A DNA stretch of 64,000 nucleotides, taken from Collybiopsis luxurians FD-317 M1 (taxonomy: Eukaryota > Basidiomycota > Agaricomycetes > Agaricales > Omphalotaceae). Location: assembly GCA_000827265.1 (NCBI GenBank), contig KN834863.1:65859-129858 (forward strand). The letters are read 5' to 3'. The notes beneath the pieces are model-generated. The model was not told the DNA's origin. It was given only the letters and a program-made list of their open reading frames with translations, and searched no databases. The first letter of the stretch is position 1; each line of letters begins with the position of its first letter. Below, piece after piece: positions 20,701-33,600 of the stretch. A program made the translations under genes and the position numbers.

Positions 20701-23700
20701 GATTGTATCAGGTTCTTTATGCTTCCGTACTCAATACCTAGGTTGTCGAAATATGATCTGTCACAAATCTCCGCAACATTGGGATTAAAAGGGGGCAGTT
20801 TCTTCTCGGGAGGTGCTTTGTCTACTGGCAAACCATTCTGTGGGGGCCGATTTGCATCTTCCTTTCTTCCAGACAGCACACGATCACGAGCATCAGCAAT
20901 GAGTAAATTCCAGGCTAACACTTCTCGTCTCTTGATGGCAATCGGAGGAGGCATCGCAGATGCAGCTTGACTGGAGAGAGGCCCAATGGTATTCGTCCAA
21001 CCGGAATTAAACAGAATGTCTCTGATTTCTTTTGCTCCATTTTCACGAGCGAGGTGGGTCCTTCCCGCCTTCATTCCTGATTCGGCATCATACAGAACCA
21101 CTGCATCATCAACTATATCGGCCCAATCATTGGGTCCTTCGTTTCGATTTGAGTTGTTTCCCAATGCAGATTCAATGGACTGCTCAACTGATTGAATAAT
21201 ATCATCATCTCCCGCAATATTTGAGCCTGGCGCTTGCATCAAAGTTCCCGCTTTAAGTTGTGCACAGAAATCATCCCTGGAGTCCAGGCATTCATACCGT
21301 AAATTCATATTCTTCAAGTGTAGTAAGTCCTGCTCTGTAAATTTGTGAGCATCGAACGCTTCGTCCCACGACTGAGTTTCAGTTTTCAGATCCTGACCAG
21401 ATCTCCACAGTTTGAAAAAAGTAAGCATAGCACTACAATAATACTCTCGGTCACCTTTATCTGGACGAGGAAGAGGTGGACCAATAAAATTAGGAATAAC
21501 AACATCATATTCACGAGTGACACTAACAACATGGCTGGTCTGTAATGGATGACCTGCGAGAAACTGCAGTTGCCCATCCCGCGAATTCTGCATCTTGTGC
21601 GAATCTGAGTCAGATGAGTCACCTTCATCCTCGCTGTCAGGGACCTTAAGAGGTTGCTTCTTTTTTGGTTTCTTTACACGCTTGAATTGCCACAGCCATT
21701 CATATAAATTGTAGGAAGCGTGGGCATCGGGTCGGTGAGTGTAGTCAAATGTAGAAGAAAGACCTATTAATTTACCCTTTCGATGCAATAAGACTACTTT
21801 GTTATCATTTTTGCAGTCATCAGGATGCCAGTAGGATTGTGCCTCTGAAACAAAAGACTTCCAGTAGAAGGGTACGAACGTATGACTCTTATAGTGATCT
21901 GGCTGCTGTAGTAGATACATACAAATCATTGGCCCACCTATCTCTAGCTTTGTGGTGAGGAGATTTACCATCTGCGTAAGCAACCGACGGGTTTTCTCTT
22001 TGTCAGATTGTGACCCCTTTAGCAATTCAGTGTTCTTCTCAAATATAGCTTTAATCCTGTCAAATACAATGTGAGTTTTCAATCCAGTTTTAGTGATATA
22101 GTCTGCAACATAGCATATGACAGCTTTGATTGCAGTTCCTGAGAGCAGGCATGTTACATCAGTGTTACATCTCATCAAGTCAAAGCAGGAGAAATATCAT
22201 TCAGCCACTCTTCGAGTTTCTTCAAAGACAAATGCCCTGTTGTGCAATCAATGATAGTTTCTTTGAACATTGCACGCGGAAAGCGAGCCTTGCATCTTCG
22301 ATATTTGTTGTTCATACAAGATACTTCGAATTTATCCCAGTCCACTGTACCATCCGCTTTCATAGCTCTGTTACAATCATGAACATTGGATTTGAGTAAT
22401 AGGTCATCGACCATAAACTTGTACCTCTGTAACCAGTCGCTATAAGCCGCACAGGCATCACAGCCAGGATAGTTGCAGTGACAGGAAGGAGGAGCAGGTT
22501 CTGGTAGGGTTAACTCAGGACTGACATACGAAGGGGAAGACTCTGCAACCCTAATGGCTTCGGAAACTTCAGTTTTTGAACCAGTGAGAAACTCACCTAC
22601 ACGGACACTTTCGATATAAGCAATTAGCTGAGTTTGGAAATCAGACGCCGGATCGAGTAGTCGTTCCTTAATCTCAAGTGGAGACAGTTTCTTTTTAGTG
22701 AAGGCCATACCATGCAAATGGAGGGTAAGCCGACCTTGCTGCTCGACAGTGCAATAGTACGCAGCAGTGGGGCCGAATAAACCAGGTTTATGAACTGAAC
22801 CAATTACAATGTCCAAGAAGAGTGACACCATAAAGTGAAAGAACTGAGCAGCCGCGGCGGGATTTTGACTTAAAAGTTTTTGACGTTCCTGGTCAGAGCG
22901 AAGGGGAACATCAAACTGCTGTCGGGTATCAGCATAGTATATACAAAGAGGGTGCTTAAAGTCGCATGGAGCTAAAGTAAAATACCATGTTGGACCACCT
23001 ATGTGGGTTACGAGAGACCAAATCTTGTGTTGCATGCTGCACTTACTGGAGACTGACCCTTTTGTTTTAGAAGACGCTAGGTCTAAATCACAAAGTAATG
23101 TGAAACACAGCTGTTCTGATTCAGTGGAAGGTTTCACAAACTCACCTCCCGCCATACGCATTGCTAAATCTTGCAAAACAAGCTTATCTGCACTCAATAG
23201 CTGAGTGGAAATGTTTTCAAAATTCTTAGAGGATGCAAGGATGAAAGCTTGAGTGGTACCCGCTTTAATCTGTTCGTGACTGAAAGCTACAAAGGGGAAA
23301 GCCATATCGGTCTGAAATCTCTTATCGTGATATAGCATTAATAATTTTTTGTGCAATTGGTCGGACAGTCTCTTCGACGACAGTGAAGTAGAGCCAATCC
23401 CTCCCAAACCAAAAGGGAATAGCCACGGGAACATCTTAGGGTAGAGCTGAGTATTATTCTAGATGCTCTCTGGGTTTGCTGCATGAGAAGTACGAAGGAA
23501 TTTTCCTTCATCATCTAGATGCTGTAAAGCTCGAGCTTGAATCTGCTCGGTGGACATATGCTTAAGATCTTCACCAACAATCCCATGGACAGTGAAAACA
23601 CATTCACCACCCTCAATTCCATCGTCCTCCAAATTGTCATGCACACTTACACCTTCTGCGGTGTGGTTAGAGTGTTTTTGAAAGTATTCTACAGCAACAA

Positions 23701-24766
23701 TTGGAACCTCAGAGCTGTATCCGTCTAGATTTTCTGGCGAAAAGGTGACATCTGCATAGTCGGAATGATTCAAAATTAACCATTGAATTGCATGAGCCAC
23801 TTTATTCTGCCTCACAAATAATAGAGCTCTCTTGTATTCGTCATCAGTAGGCTTGCAAGGCCCAGAGAACATTATAGCCAAAACTTCACTAATATCCTCT
23901 CTAGGAGGAGGAAGTATGTTGTAAATTTTGGGTATAGGGTTTTCATATGCAATGACATTAGCAACCAGTTTACTGTGCTCGCCTTTAACCTTACCACATT
24001 GCACACGAACAAAGCATTTGGAGTGGCGTACTCAGGAAATCAACAATTTCTCATAGAATGTCAGACCTTGTAATTCAGGCAGTACTTCGCCCAGCCACAA
24101 GCCATTGCATAAAGCAAACTGAGGGATCTTGCCCTGTCGAATAGATGAATGACAAGACAAGCATACCATGTTGTTACAGGTTTTGTCAAGAACGGGACCT
24201 GTGCACTCTTTAATGGGATCAACGGCGCTGCATCGAGGCAATCTTGTAACACCGACGGCTTCCAAAATGTGGGTCATATTTCTGATATTTGCAAGAGGAG
24301 ATAACGCAGACACCAAACAAAGTTGGCCACAGACAGAACAACCAGCTTCCTCAAAATTAGAAGGGTGGCAAGCTGCTGCAAATCGCCGCACAACATTGTC
24401 AACATGCACTTGGCTTATTGGTTCAGGGGGAAAGTCCTCAGACTCACTACCAGCATTAACATCACTTATCATCGAAAGCTGCATCTTATCCGAGTGATGG
24501 ATGTGATCAATAACGACACTCAAAGAAGTGGAAGATACCGATGTTGACCGAGGATTAGGATTAGAAGATGAAGAGGATGGCATGGTAAATGAGAAAACTG
24601 AAGATGGAGGTATTGGTTTAGGCTGCGAAGGCTTTATCTGAACCTTGAATTTGGATACAGTCGGTGAGGATGGAGGGGGAGGATTTATATGGAAAGACGA
24701 CATCATTGAACCATAGCTTACCTTAGGACGATGACCGCCGCCTAAGAAATTTGACTGGAGTGGCAT
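17745..24766 (-). pseudogene. Helitron Rep-helicase with C-terminal USP-like cysteine-protease domain (decayed)
   Basis: Order on the minus strand: Ser/Pro-rich head; a Cys-rich zone (CSVCGQLC, CLSCHSSIRQGKIP); a DUF6570-type block (IPKIYNILPPPREDI); a Rep/Helitron_like_N domain with the HUH motif TLHLHGMAF and the two-tyrosine motif YVADY; then a PIF1-type SF1 helicase. The helicase shows GGMGGTGKS (Walker A), EYMVLDEVSML, GDFAQLPPVGG, AYASQGHS and YTALSRGRS. The last ~260 residues carry NNSCAYDASFLIL (catalytic Cys) and YSREHAHYTC with IDKSGQVYFHD (His region), a USP-like fold. Rep plus helicase nick and unwind DNA for rolling-circle transposition. Breaks: TGA at 24032, TAG at 23459, frameshift near 22178, TGA at 20652 and TGA at 20175. 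Everything else is contiguous, so inactivation is recent. The start at ATG 24766, after a likely splice acceptor, is tentative. Confidence 0.85.
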
Positions 24767-25528
24767 GGGAGCTGCAAGGACTGATAAGGTCAATGACAAG
24801 CGATCGGTACAAGAGACTTTTTTGGACACAAAGAGACCACGTATGAAGAGGAAACAAAATTCCCATTTAATATAGTAAGGGAAAACCAGATTGATACACA
24901 ACTTAAATGACCAAGCAGCCATTAACGACCCGTCACATTCGACAAAAGTACGTGCACAGATAACATGAATCACGAACACAGCGTGAGCTGTAGGTACACA
25001 GTCAGAGCAATGAGGTCCACCGGAACATAGGGGAAAAGAAACGGGTGTTACAAAAAGCGAGAGCATCTAATAGAGAAACAGTGAGTGTGTTGTAAAGGCA
25101 GAGGAAATAAGCAGTAGGACGAACATGATTCGAAATAGAGGGTTCATGTTTGACACCAACCGAGGAGCAGGTCAATTGGTAGATAACTAGGCATGGACAA
25201 TGATCAGTGATACAGAGACAATCAGGCAGAACAGATTGAAGACCTGGCATCATGATGCATGGTATGAACATTACAGCATGTATGATTGAATGAAAGAAAA
25301 AGGCATTGGAGAACGAAGCAGGGCCTGAGAGTGAGAAACTGGAAACCAACTTATTTTCACATGACCGCATGAAAGATGAGTCACCGATTTACTTCCAAAG
25401 TGTACAGTTTGGGGCGTGGTGCGGGCATATTGTATAAAAACAACTACAGCATAAGTACAAGCATACAGAACAATGTAGATAGACATATACTGCATAAGAC
25501 ACAGCGACCGATGATGACTATAGGGTGC
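24767..25528. other. upstream region of the Rep-helicase, no gene seen
   Basis: Minus-strand frames here are open but hydrophobic and motif-free. They probably contain 5' UTR, introns or a short upstream exon of the Rep-helicase. Confidence 0.35.
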
Positions 25529-26159
25529 TCAATCATGATTGCAGGATTTGCTGAATGCGAAGCATGAGAAGACTATAAGGAAGGAAAAGATTACAAGGAT
25601 GTACTCATGGAACCAAGACCACAATGCCCATTTATCGGCAGCATTTGCATTGCGAAGCTCACCATGTGAGTCCAAAGCAAGAGCAATCGCATGAGCTGTA
25701 CAGTAACGGGTGGAGAGAGTGCGAGTGCAAGAGATACTGCTGGAGCAAAGTGGTAGAGTATAGGGCAGATCTCCAAAGATACACAGCGGCATCGTTTCAA
25801 TGGGCACAGTTTCCGTCGCTTGTATAAATGCGAGAAGGCCAGTGGAGGCGTCAGCAGGAAGATAAACAGAGCCTTTGAGAACCTTATTCAATGACATTAG
25901 CCAAGCTCCTTGACCGACGGGAACAGGCAGGTCGGCAACCAAATTGACCCCGAATGGTTGCAACAGAGGTTCGGGCGCGTCTGGATGCATGACGAGAATA
26001 GTAAATGTCCTGCGATTCGCCTGAAACCACAAAGTCAAAAAAAAAAAAAAAAAGAGCGTTAGAATGAGTATAACAGGCAAGATAACGACTCACTGTATCA
26101 GGAGGATGCGGGACCTTGCGAAGCGCAGCCAATTGATCCAGGGAAGGAAAACAAGACAT
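25529..26159 (-). CDS. WF-b: second member of the unrecognised small-protein family
   Basis: Exon 1 (MSCFPSLDQLAALRKV..., 22 codons) is followed by an intron with a long pyrimidine (poly-A on plus) tract. Exon 2 starts ANRRTFTILVMHPDAPEP. It matches WF-a across VNL-ADLPVPVGQGAWLMSLN, GSVYLPA, SCTRTLSTRYCTAHA and KWALWSWFHE. A further 3' intron after WFHE is likely, so the C terminus (ILVIFSFLIV...) may be intronic. It is in the opposite orientation to WF-a and next to helicase-b. Function unknown; conservation of the pair within one element argues that it is a real protein. Confidence 0.55.
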
Positions 26160-26541
26160 TTGGTGCAGATTGAAGGAAGGGCATGCTCAACAAGTGCATC
26201 TTTATAGTAGTTATCGAACAAAATAAAGTGAGAAGAACCTCAGAAGCAGGACTCTGAAGTCAACTTGACATTTGAGAACACAGTAACAAGCATAATACAT
26301 ATATTAAATCATGTAAAAACAGATTCACACAGATCAGACGAAATATAGAAGCGAAGAAGAGATGCAGCGGACTCACTGAATGCAATCAGAGAAGTATACA
26401 TATGAGCCTTACGCCGTACGTACAAATGATGGGAAAAAGAAGATGGCATAGACAAGGATGCGAACAAGAAAGTTTGTAACAGAGATGACAGACAAAAAGG
26501 GTGAAGTATATAGATTCAAAATTAAAAGAAGGAAAATGTAC

Positions 26542-27966
26542 TCATTGCGGAAACACAGTCGGAATGGAAGTATAACATTTGAGCAAAGATAGGATAGAAG
26601 AAAGACTGGGCATAGAGGCAGCCGCTTGCTGTAACTCAGAAAGCAAAATAGGAGAGGTGACGGTCACATCAGAAGCAGAGCGAACTTGATTGAACAGAAA
26701 TGGAAGAGAATGAAATCGACTCAAACCAGCGTCATTATTGATGAGTACTCAATCAAAAGTTTGACCTACACAGTCATTTTCCAACATAGCAAACCTGGGT
26801 ATAAGGCCAATTTGTCGACGCCTAATACTCAGCCAGTCACCATTCATATTGAGAGGATTGGGTACTTTGAACGCAAAGACCAATGGCACGACAGTCACAA
26901 ACTGATCCTGGCCAGCAGTGAACATGGAATCGAGGCAAACAATGACAGCGGAAGGCGGATAGTCAAGGGACACCTCAGATTCATGTGGCCTGGTGTGGAA
27001 GTTTGAATCGCAACTATCAAGCACGATTTCAATGACATGGCCCCAATATCGATTCCTGGAGCCGCCAATGATAGTAACGGGCATACCCTCGCACAGCGGA
27101 ACGGAGACGGTAATGTGACCACCCATGGAAATAAAGTCAAGGACTTGACCTAGTTCTTGACAGTCAAGAATGCTGAGATCCAGAGAGACACAGTCATCGC
27201 GAGCATCGGAGTGATACAAAATGCGAGATGGCAAAGAGGCGAAGTCTTCAGCTGCAACTTTGTTCCACAAACGAACATTAATAAGAGAAGTGGTGATGAT
27301 CTGACGGCCACGCAAGAATAGACAGGGCAAGTCGAGAGCATCGACAGAAGGAATAACGGTTATACTGGGCATGATAAAATCCGACCTACTGACTGCAAGA
27401 GTCAGGATATCAGAAGTGAAATGCATCCAGTCGGTGTCAAACAGAGCAATGCAGTCGTGCAAGTGGAAATGGGATGTAAACTGGCAAAGAATGGGAGGAG
27501 ATTGGTCGGCACACAAAAGCCAAAGTGGATAATGGGCGTCAGAGAAGCCGAACGGATTGAGGAATAAAATGACATTGCGACCTCCAAAAAAAAGAGACGA
27601 CATGTGAGGCGGTGCATCTTTTTGCAACGCATGAGAGAAGGATGCAAGACAGTGGGACTCAATGGATGTGGCCTCATCAAAGAGGAAAAGGGTCTTCCCA
27701 TAAGTAAGTTCAGTCGAAGGGCATGTAGATGAGAGGATATGACCGGATATGATTGAAGCACTCTGAGCTGAAGGAGTGCCTTTGAACACAACGTGAGCCG
27801 CCTGAAGGGATTCAAAATAGGAATAGATCGCTCTAAGTATTTCAGTTTTGCCAGTTCAGGAATTGCCAGTGACAAGCAGCAATAGTTGAGCATCATTATG
27901 GGACAAAAAATGGTCACAAACGCGATCAACGATGGCTTGTTGGATAGCGGTGAGTGTAACAGGCAT
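26542..27966 (-). pseudogene. second, divergent SF1/PIF1-like helicase (helicase-b), decayed
   Basis: A single reading frame from ATG 27964-27966 gives AIQQAIVDRVCDHFLSH, then LLLVTGNS-stop-TGKTEIL (Walker A with a TGA at 27856-27858). Next come LFLFDEATSIESH (Walker B), GGRNVILFLNPFGF, VPLCEGMPVTIIGG, the typical SIRRRQIGLIPRFAM and CVGQTFD. A second TGA at 26749-26751 lies before VLINNDAGLSRFHSLPF. This arrangement matches the stand-alone PIF1-like helicases common in basidiomycete genomes, and differs from the helicase fused to Rep. The two stops make it non-functional as written unless read through. Upstream exons may exist beyond 27966. Confidence 0.72.
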
Positions 27967-29306
27967 CTACACACACTCAATGAGAAATGAAATGGAAAGG
28001 ACAAGTGGATGAAAAATCACCAGAGCAGTAATGGAAAGTAACACAGGATGTATTGAAAGGCGACAGTAAGGTCAAACCACATTATAAACTGTAAAAGGAC
28101 TGTGACTAGATTGTAAATAAAAAAAAATGAACCTCAAAAAAATGAGCCACAGATAGATAAATTGAAGAGTTGAAAGAAGGATTCATTGTATGTGTATGAA
28201 AACAAGAGTACGACAGGGAATGAATTTTTTTTAAAAAAAAGATACGCCAAAGAGAGGCAATTTGAAATTCAAATAAAAAATCGGATCTGAAAAAGAGGGT
28301 AATGGGAAATGGTAAGACGAAGGCCGTGGCACAGAGGCCCAAGATAGATTGAAATGAAAAGTAATACGGTAGAAAATTTGAAGCAGGCTAGAGAAGTCAA
28401 GGTGGACAATGACAGGACAATGACAAAATTCACAGCGGAATGAGTAAAGAAGAGAACGAGGAGGCAATGAACGCTGTCCAAGTATTCGACATAAAAATGG
28501 AAGAGGTGGCTATTTCCTTGGGTGAGCGGGTGAGTGGGAAGTGAAATGAACCCAACAAACGCTGTCCAAGTATTCGATGTAAAATGTATGAGGTAGCTAT
28601 TTCCTCGGTTGGGTGGGAAGTGAAATGGACCCAAGGAATGCTGTCCAAGTATTTGACGTAAAATGTAAGAGGTAGCTATTTCCTCGGGTGAGTGGGAAAT
28701 AAAAGTAGTGAAGAATGGAATACACTGACACGATCTGGACAAAGAAGACCTGCAAAAAAAAAAAAAAAAGGGGCGACAATGCATGAGAGCAGATACTGCG
28801 AATCTACGAGAGAACAACAGCTAAAGACACAATGGAAATGAGAACTGAAGGATGCGACAGCATTGACAGAGGCGAGATGTAGTCACTGAAGATTAATCGA
28901 GCACACAGAAGAGAATCTGGACCGACAGCCAAGAGATGGAAGTGACAGTGGAAGTGGCGAATGCATAGAAACCCAAACTGTTGTCGAAACGATATGTAAG
29001 TGGGGGGTTCAAATAATAGAGAAGTGAGAACTGAACAATGCAACAGGGTTGACAGAACAAAGACGTACAGAGCAAAAATTGATTGAGCAATAGTAACCCG
29101 CAGAGACTGAGAAAGGAAGGGCGGCAAATGCATAGAAACCCGAGCTTCTGTGTAATGCAATAGAGAAGCGGGCAAATGGAATAATAGAGATGCGCATCTG
29201 GACCTTGAAGATATACAAACTGTCTGCGGAACAAGAATGAGATGTTGAAAAAGAAGGATGTCAATAAAAGCAGAGACGATGAGGCAGACTATGGCAAGTT
29301 TGTAGC
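27967..29306. other. intergenic with tandem repeats, no gene recognised
   Basis: Long minus-strand open frames occur because the plus strand is purine-rich. Their translations are Phe/Leu/Ser-rich and motif-free, so I do not call genes. It contains the ~80-bp tandem repeat (28471-28709). A second dispersed pair, GCATAGAAACCC in similar context, is at 28965 and 29130. Confidence 0.4.
28471..28709. repeat. tandem repeat, ~80-88 bp unit, three copies
   Basis: Units start with ACGCTGTCCAAGTATT at 28471 and 28559 and ATGCTGTCCAAGTATT at 28638. Each continues through a TAGCTATTTCCT... GTGGGAAGTGAAATG-type block. The units are about 80-90% alike by eye. They lie between helicase-b and MYND-b inside the Helentron. 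Confidence 0.8.
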
Positions 29307-30070
29307 ATGAAAAAGGCAATGGACTTACCAGCTCTTACTGCAGAAGAATATGCAAAACTTCTCACCCAAATTCGACCACCTATAGCATCCATTGCACAGC
29401 ATCCAGCTTCGGACAGGAAGGAGCGTATACGAAAAGAGATGGAGCAATGTATGGAGTGTGGCCAGAGGAAAACTCGAGCAAATCTGCTAATGAAATGTGG
29501 CAGATGTAAAGTAGACACCTATTGTGTGAGTGCAGTGAGAAGGGGAGATGAAGATTTCGAACTGACATTATGCAGAGCAAGGAATGCCAGAAGCGGACAT
29601 GGGCCTTGCACAAAGACAGGTGTAAGCAGAACCAGGGCGTCATGGATACATGGAGCACCAAAAACCACCAGAAATATGCATCGTTATGCTGTTTCATCAA
29701 CAAGCACTGGCTGGTCATTGCATACGCAGCAATCTCAGGTGTGCTCGGTGATGTAGGCAGAGCATTGGAAGAGGTAGTGGTAATATTCATTTCCAATCGA
29801 CAGCACTTGGCCTCAGGCAACCTGGTACAAAGTGAGACAGCATTTTTTGTGACGGATATACAAGTTATTCCAGTTGGACAGGTCGGGACTGGTGCAGAAG
29901 GAATTCGTCGAAAGGTGTTGGAAGCAAATGAGGAAGCAGTAGCGAAAGGGTCATACGGGGCAGCCGTGGCATTGGTGATGTGCGCGGAATACGACATCAC
30001 TAACGTGATACCTGTAGGGATGAATGTAACAGCAGGATCAGTGGGGCAGCAGAGGCGAAAGTGGAAATGA
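29307..30070 (+). CDS. MYND zinc-finger protein, Helentron cargo (MYND-b)
   Basis: Two exons (29307-29525, 29577-30070; intron 51 nt) are spliced at exactly the position used in MYND-a, after the TYC of the finger. The finger reads CMECGQRKTR ... MKCGRCKVDTYC + SKECQKRTWALHKDRC, complete. The C-terminal domain (EVVVIFISNRQHLASGNLVQ, SETAFFVTDIQV, CAEYDITNVIPVG) is collinear with MYND-a but diverged, so the duplication is old. ~237 aa, no stops. Protein interaction is likely; the biological role is unknown. Transcribed opposite to the Rep-helicase. Confidence 0.8.
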
Positions 30071-30658
30071 CAAGTGATGGAGGTTATGAATCACAGAATT
30101 GTATTGTAGAATGGAAGTAGTCGATTGTAATTGAAGCTTCAACAGCTTCACAATAAATGAGTATATGACGAGAATTCAAGAAATATGGAAAAGCGATATA
30201 ACCTACAGGAAGAATTAGAGTGGAAAGGAATGCATATGATTCAACAGAAGTTAGTGGATGATCATAGTAATGAGAAAAAAGAAAGAAGGGCAGCTCTTGT
30301 TATGCCAAGACCGTGACAAGGTATGTAAGTTACGCTTAGGCGACAGAAGGACTCATATCGCATTCATGAGCAAGGTGGTAATTGATGATCAATTAACAGG
30401 CAAGAAGGTACTACACAATGTATAGAAGTACAGAAGCGAGTAATTCCAACCAAAAAAAAAAGGTAGGAATTAAAACGGACCTGCAAGGGACGACGCAAGA
30501 AAAATGCAGCATAGTATGCTCAAAGACAAGGGATTTCAAGTCCAAGAGAGATAGGTAGAAATGGAAAGAAAAATACATACTAGGATATGAGGACAGATAG
30601 AACAATTAGAGGTCAAGGATATGCAAAGCGAGAGTAATAGCAACGCAAACACAAACAG
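30071..30658. other. intergenic between converging MYND-b and the Ser/Pro-rich gene
   Basis: No coding frame with motifs. AT-rich, as expected for facing 3' ends. Confidence 0.4.
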
Positions 30659-33600
30659 TCATTGCCAATGTTCATAATTGACTGCCTCATCTGAAGTCGC
30701 AGTACGGTCAACAGATGCAGAGGGCTGGGCCATGGAATAACCAACGTCGGTGTAAGAGGTAGCTGAAACATTACTGACATTTGTAGCTGCAGAGGAAACA
30801 GTGGAAGCACGAGGACAAATGGGCGAAGAACCGGTCCTGGTTTGTGAGGGTGAAGAGGAGGAAGGAAAGCAATTCATAGAGGGTGGAGTAGGGCGAGGGG
30901 TGGAAGAAATTTGAACTGAAGTTGCGGCCACAGGCTGACAGAACAGGGGAGAAGAAGATGGAACCGAGCTAGATGATTGCCCCACAGGAGCAGACCGCTT
31001 AGATGGGGAACGCACAGGTCTGAATGAAACAGGGGGATCTAGCTCATCGCCCGCAGCCGGCAAGGACAGTAGAATGACAAAAGCAAGGTTAAGAGACAGG
31101 CCAGATGGAATGTCACGGTAATGACGAGTGGTTGGAAAGGTATGAGCAGTATAACCGACAGCAACTAGAGACCCTTGGGGAAGGTCGACCATGCCCCCTT
31201 TGTATAGAGGATAGCTGCTGATTCTGATCTCATGCAGTTGATTGGGTGAAGCCTCGAAAGCAGTATTGGCCGCAGATGTACGACCGTCATATACAGGAAC
31301 TGAGGATCAAAGAAAGACCACTCAATCAGCAATAGAGCAAGAGAACAGATTGAGAAAGAATACTTACTAGGGGATGAAAAGGGCACAGCGTGTCGGAAGC
31401 GAGACCATATTTTTAATCTTGGATCATCATCTGCATAATGCTCAGGACAGGGTCAAGACTTGACTGATTGGCAGAGGTGTTAGAGGAGAAAGAGAGTATG
31501 AATAGAAGATACGAACTTTGTGTAGAGGGGGAGTAATCAGTAGGGTTACTTTTTACTTCATTAGAAAAATGCTGCATGGAGGTGAAGGTGACAATGCCCT
31601 CGGAAACAGCGAGGGCAATTTCTGTAAAGTTAAGTGCGGCGGCAAAGAAACCCAGCATAAGCTGTGCTTCCTGCTCAAATGGAGAGAGATCTAATTGATG
31701 CAAGACCCGTTTGGTTGAACCAGAGTCAAAAACAACCGGATCATAGATGCGCGAACGCTTGACAAGACCGGAGGTTAAGAAGACAGCGGTGAAATGATTA
31801 TCTTCAGCTGGAGGTAGACGAGGACCTTTATCTGTGTTCACAACAGTGACGCATGAAGGATCAGCCCTGGACGGGTTAATCCAGCAGGCACAATAATTGA
31901 ATATTGTTGTAGTAAGTAAGCTCCTGAGAGAGGAGATCAGAAGAAGTAATCAGAAAACAGAGCATGATAATACCTGCGTACAGCCTGGGTGAGGCCACTG
32001 AAAATGGAAGAGAAGGATAACCAGTCAAGGTCATCTGTTGGAACACCAGCAGAAGCGATAGGATAGACAAGGGGCATTCTAGAAAGATGAAAAATATACA
32101 GTCAACACAGGACATTGAGAAAAAGAATTGGACCTACAATCTATTTTTAACATTTTGATAAGTGTTAACGAGTTCAGGAGCCATGAGATGAGATTTAAGA
32201 CAGCCATCAGCACCCAGACCACTGTCGTCAAATAAGGGTTCATCAGACAACAGGTTATCAACATTCGAGGCCACAGAACAGGCAACGAAAGCTGAATCTG
32301 AGGAGATGTTGGTATGAATTGAGGACACACTTGTGGGCACAGAATGAACAAAATTGGAAGGGTGAGTGCCACGGGATGCAAAAGAGAGTGTAGGCGAAGG
32401 CAATGGAGAAGAAGAATTGGGGACTGATGTGTGAGTGGAGGAAGGGGGAGAGTTATGTGCAGAAGCACCACCTGAGTTGCCCTCAGAAAGTGCCTTGGTA
32501 ATGGCGGCCAATCTGGCCTGGGAAGCAGATGAGCGAGCACTAGGCACTTTAGCGGGAGACGGAGAAGGTGAACCGACAACTAAAGGGATTGCAGATGAGG
32601 GAGACATGGGAGAGGAATGATGTAAACGATGTCGAGAAGAGGGTGTAGATGGAAACTGTTGTCGGAGTGCAGGTATATCATCAAGATTTTCAGGGAGATC
32701 AATATTGAGATTGTCCAGCTCTTCATCAGTGATATGATGATGAATGAAAGACAATGAGGGCACAGGAATAGAAGGTGCAGGACGATATCCATGGGACGCG
32801 ACATTTGGGAACTGTGCACGGACAGCAGGAGCATCTCTGACATTACGCGCAGTGAAATTGAGCACGTTAAGGTCACCGTCTGAGAACTGAGCTCGCTCGC
32901 AAGACAGAACAGGATGATGAGCAGAAGTTTGAGCATGGTCGAGATCATGAACATCAAAGGGAGGAGCGCGAATGGGACGCGGGGTATCATTTTGGGAAGG
33001 GGAAGGGGTAGGACTAGGCAAAGGTGGGCTTGCACCTGCGGGGAAAAATTTCATTCCATGGAAGACAATGTAATCTGGAACATTAGGGGACGGGGAGGAA
33101 GAATTATCATCCAGAGAAGTGGTCCTGGAACATTTTGAAGGGGAGGGAGAGGAAACAGAGACAGGAGACAAGAAGGGAGAAGGAGACCAACTAAAAACAC
33201 CCAATTAGAAATAGAGAAGAAAAAAAATAAAATAAAAGACATACACAAGTCTTTTACAGGGGGAGGTGGAAGCAGTGGACGCAGGAAAATGATACGGAGA
33301 GTTACACCTGGACTGAACAGGGGTAGAAGGACAAGAACGCAATGTTCTTCCAAGAAGATCGCAGGAAACGGCAGCAGGCGAAGAAGATGTATGGTCATGC
33401 AAGAGTTCGACCCCAGACGAGATATGTTCAACATGCTCAAAAGAGTCATCGGAGGCAGACGAGTAGGCTTGAACAGAGAGGATGTCATTAACAGCAGAAC
33501 TGTCTGACTTTTTGGGAGGGACAGGGTTTACATTGCACTCCATATCATTGGCTTGGACAAGATGAAAGTCCTCGGAAACAGCATAATCAGGAGCTACGGA

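Noticed and set aside
28471..28709. CRISPR-like array
   Set aside because: Only three units of ~80 bp, without unique spacers, in a eukaryotic transposon.
27402..28817. Long minus-strand open frames (200 and 182 codons) upstream of helicase-b
   Set aside because: They result from a purine-rich plus strand and give Phe/Leu/Ser-rich proteins without motifs. One overlaps the helicase-b coding frame, which has real motifs.
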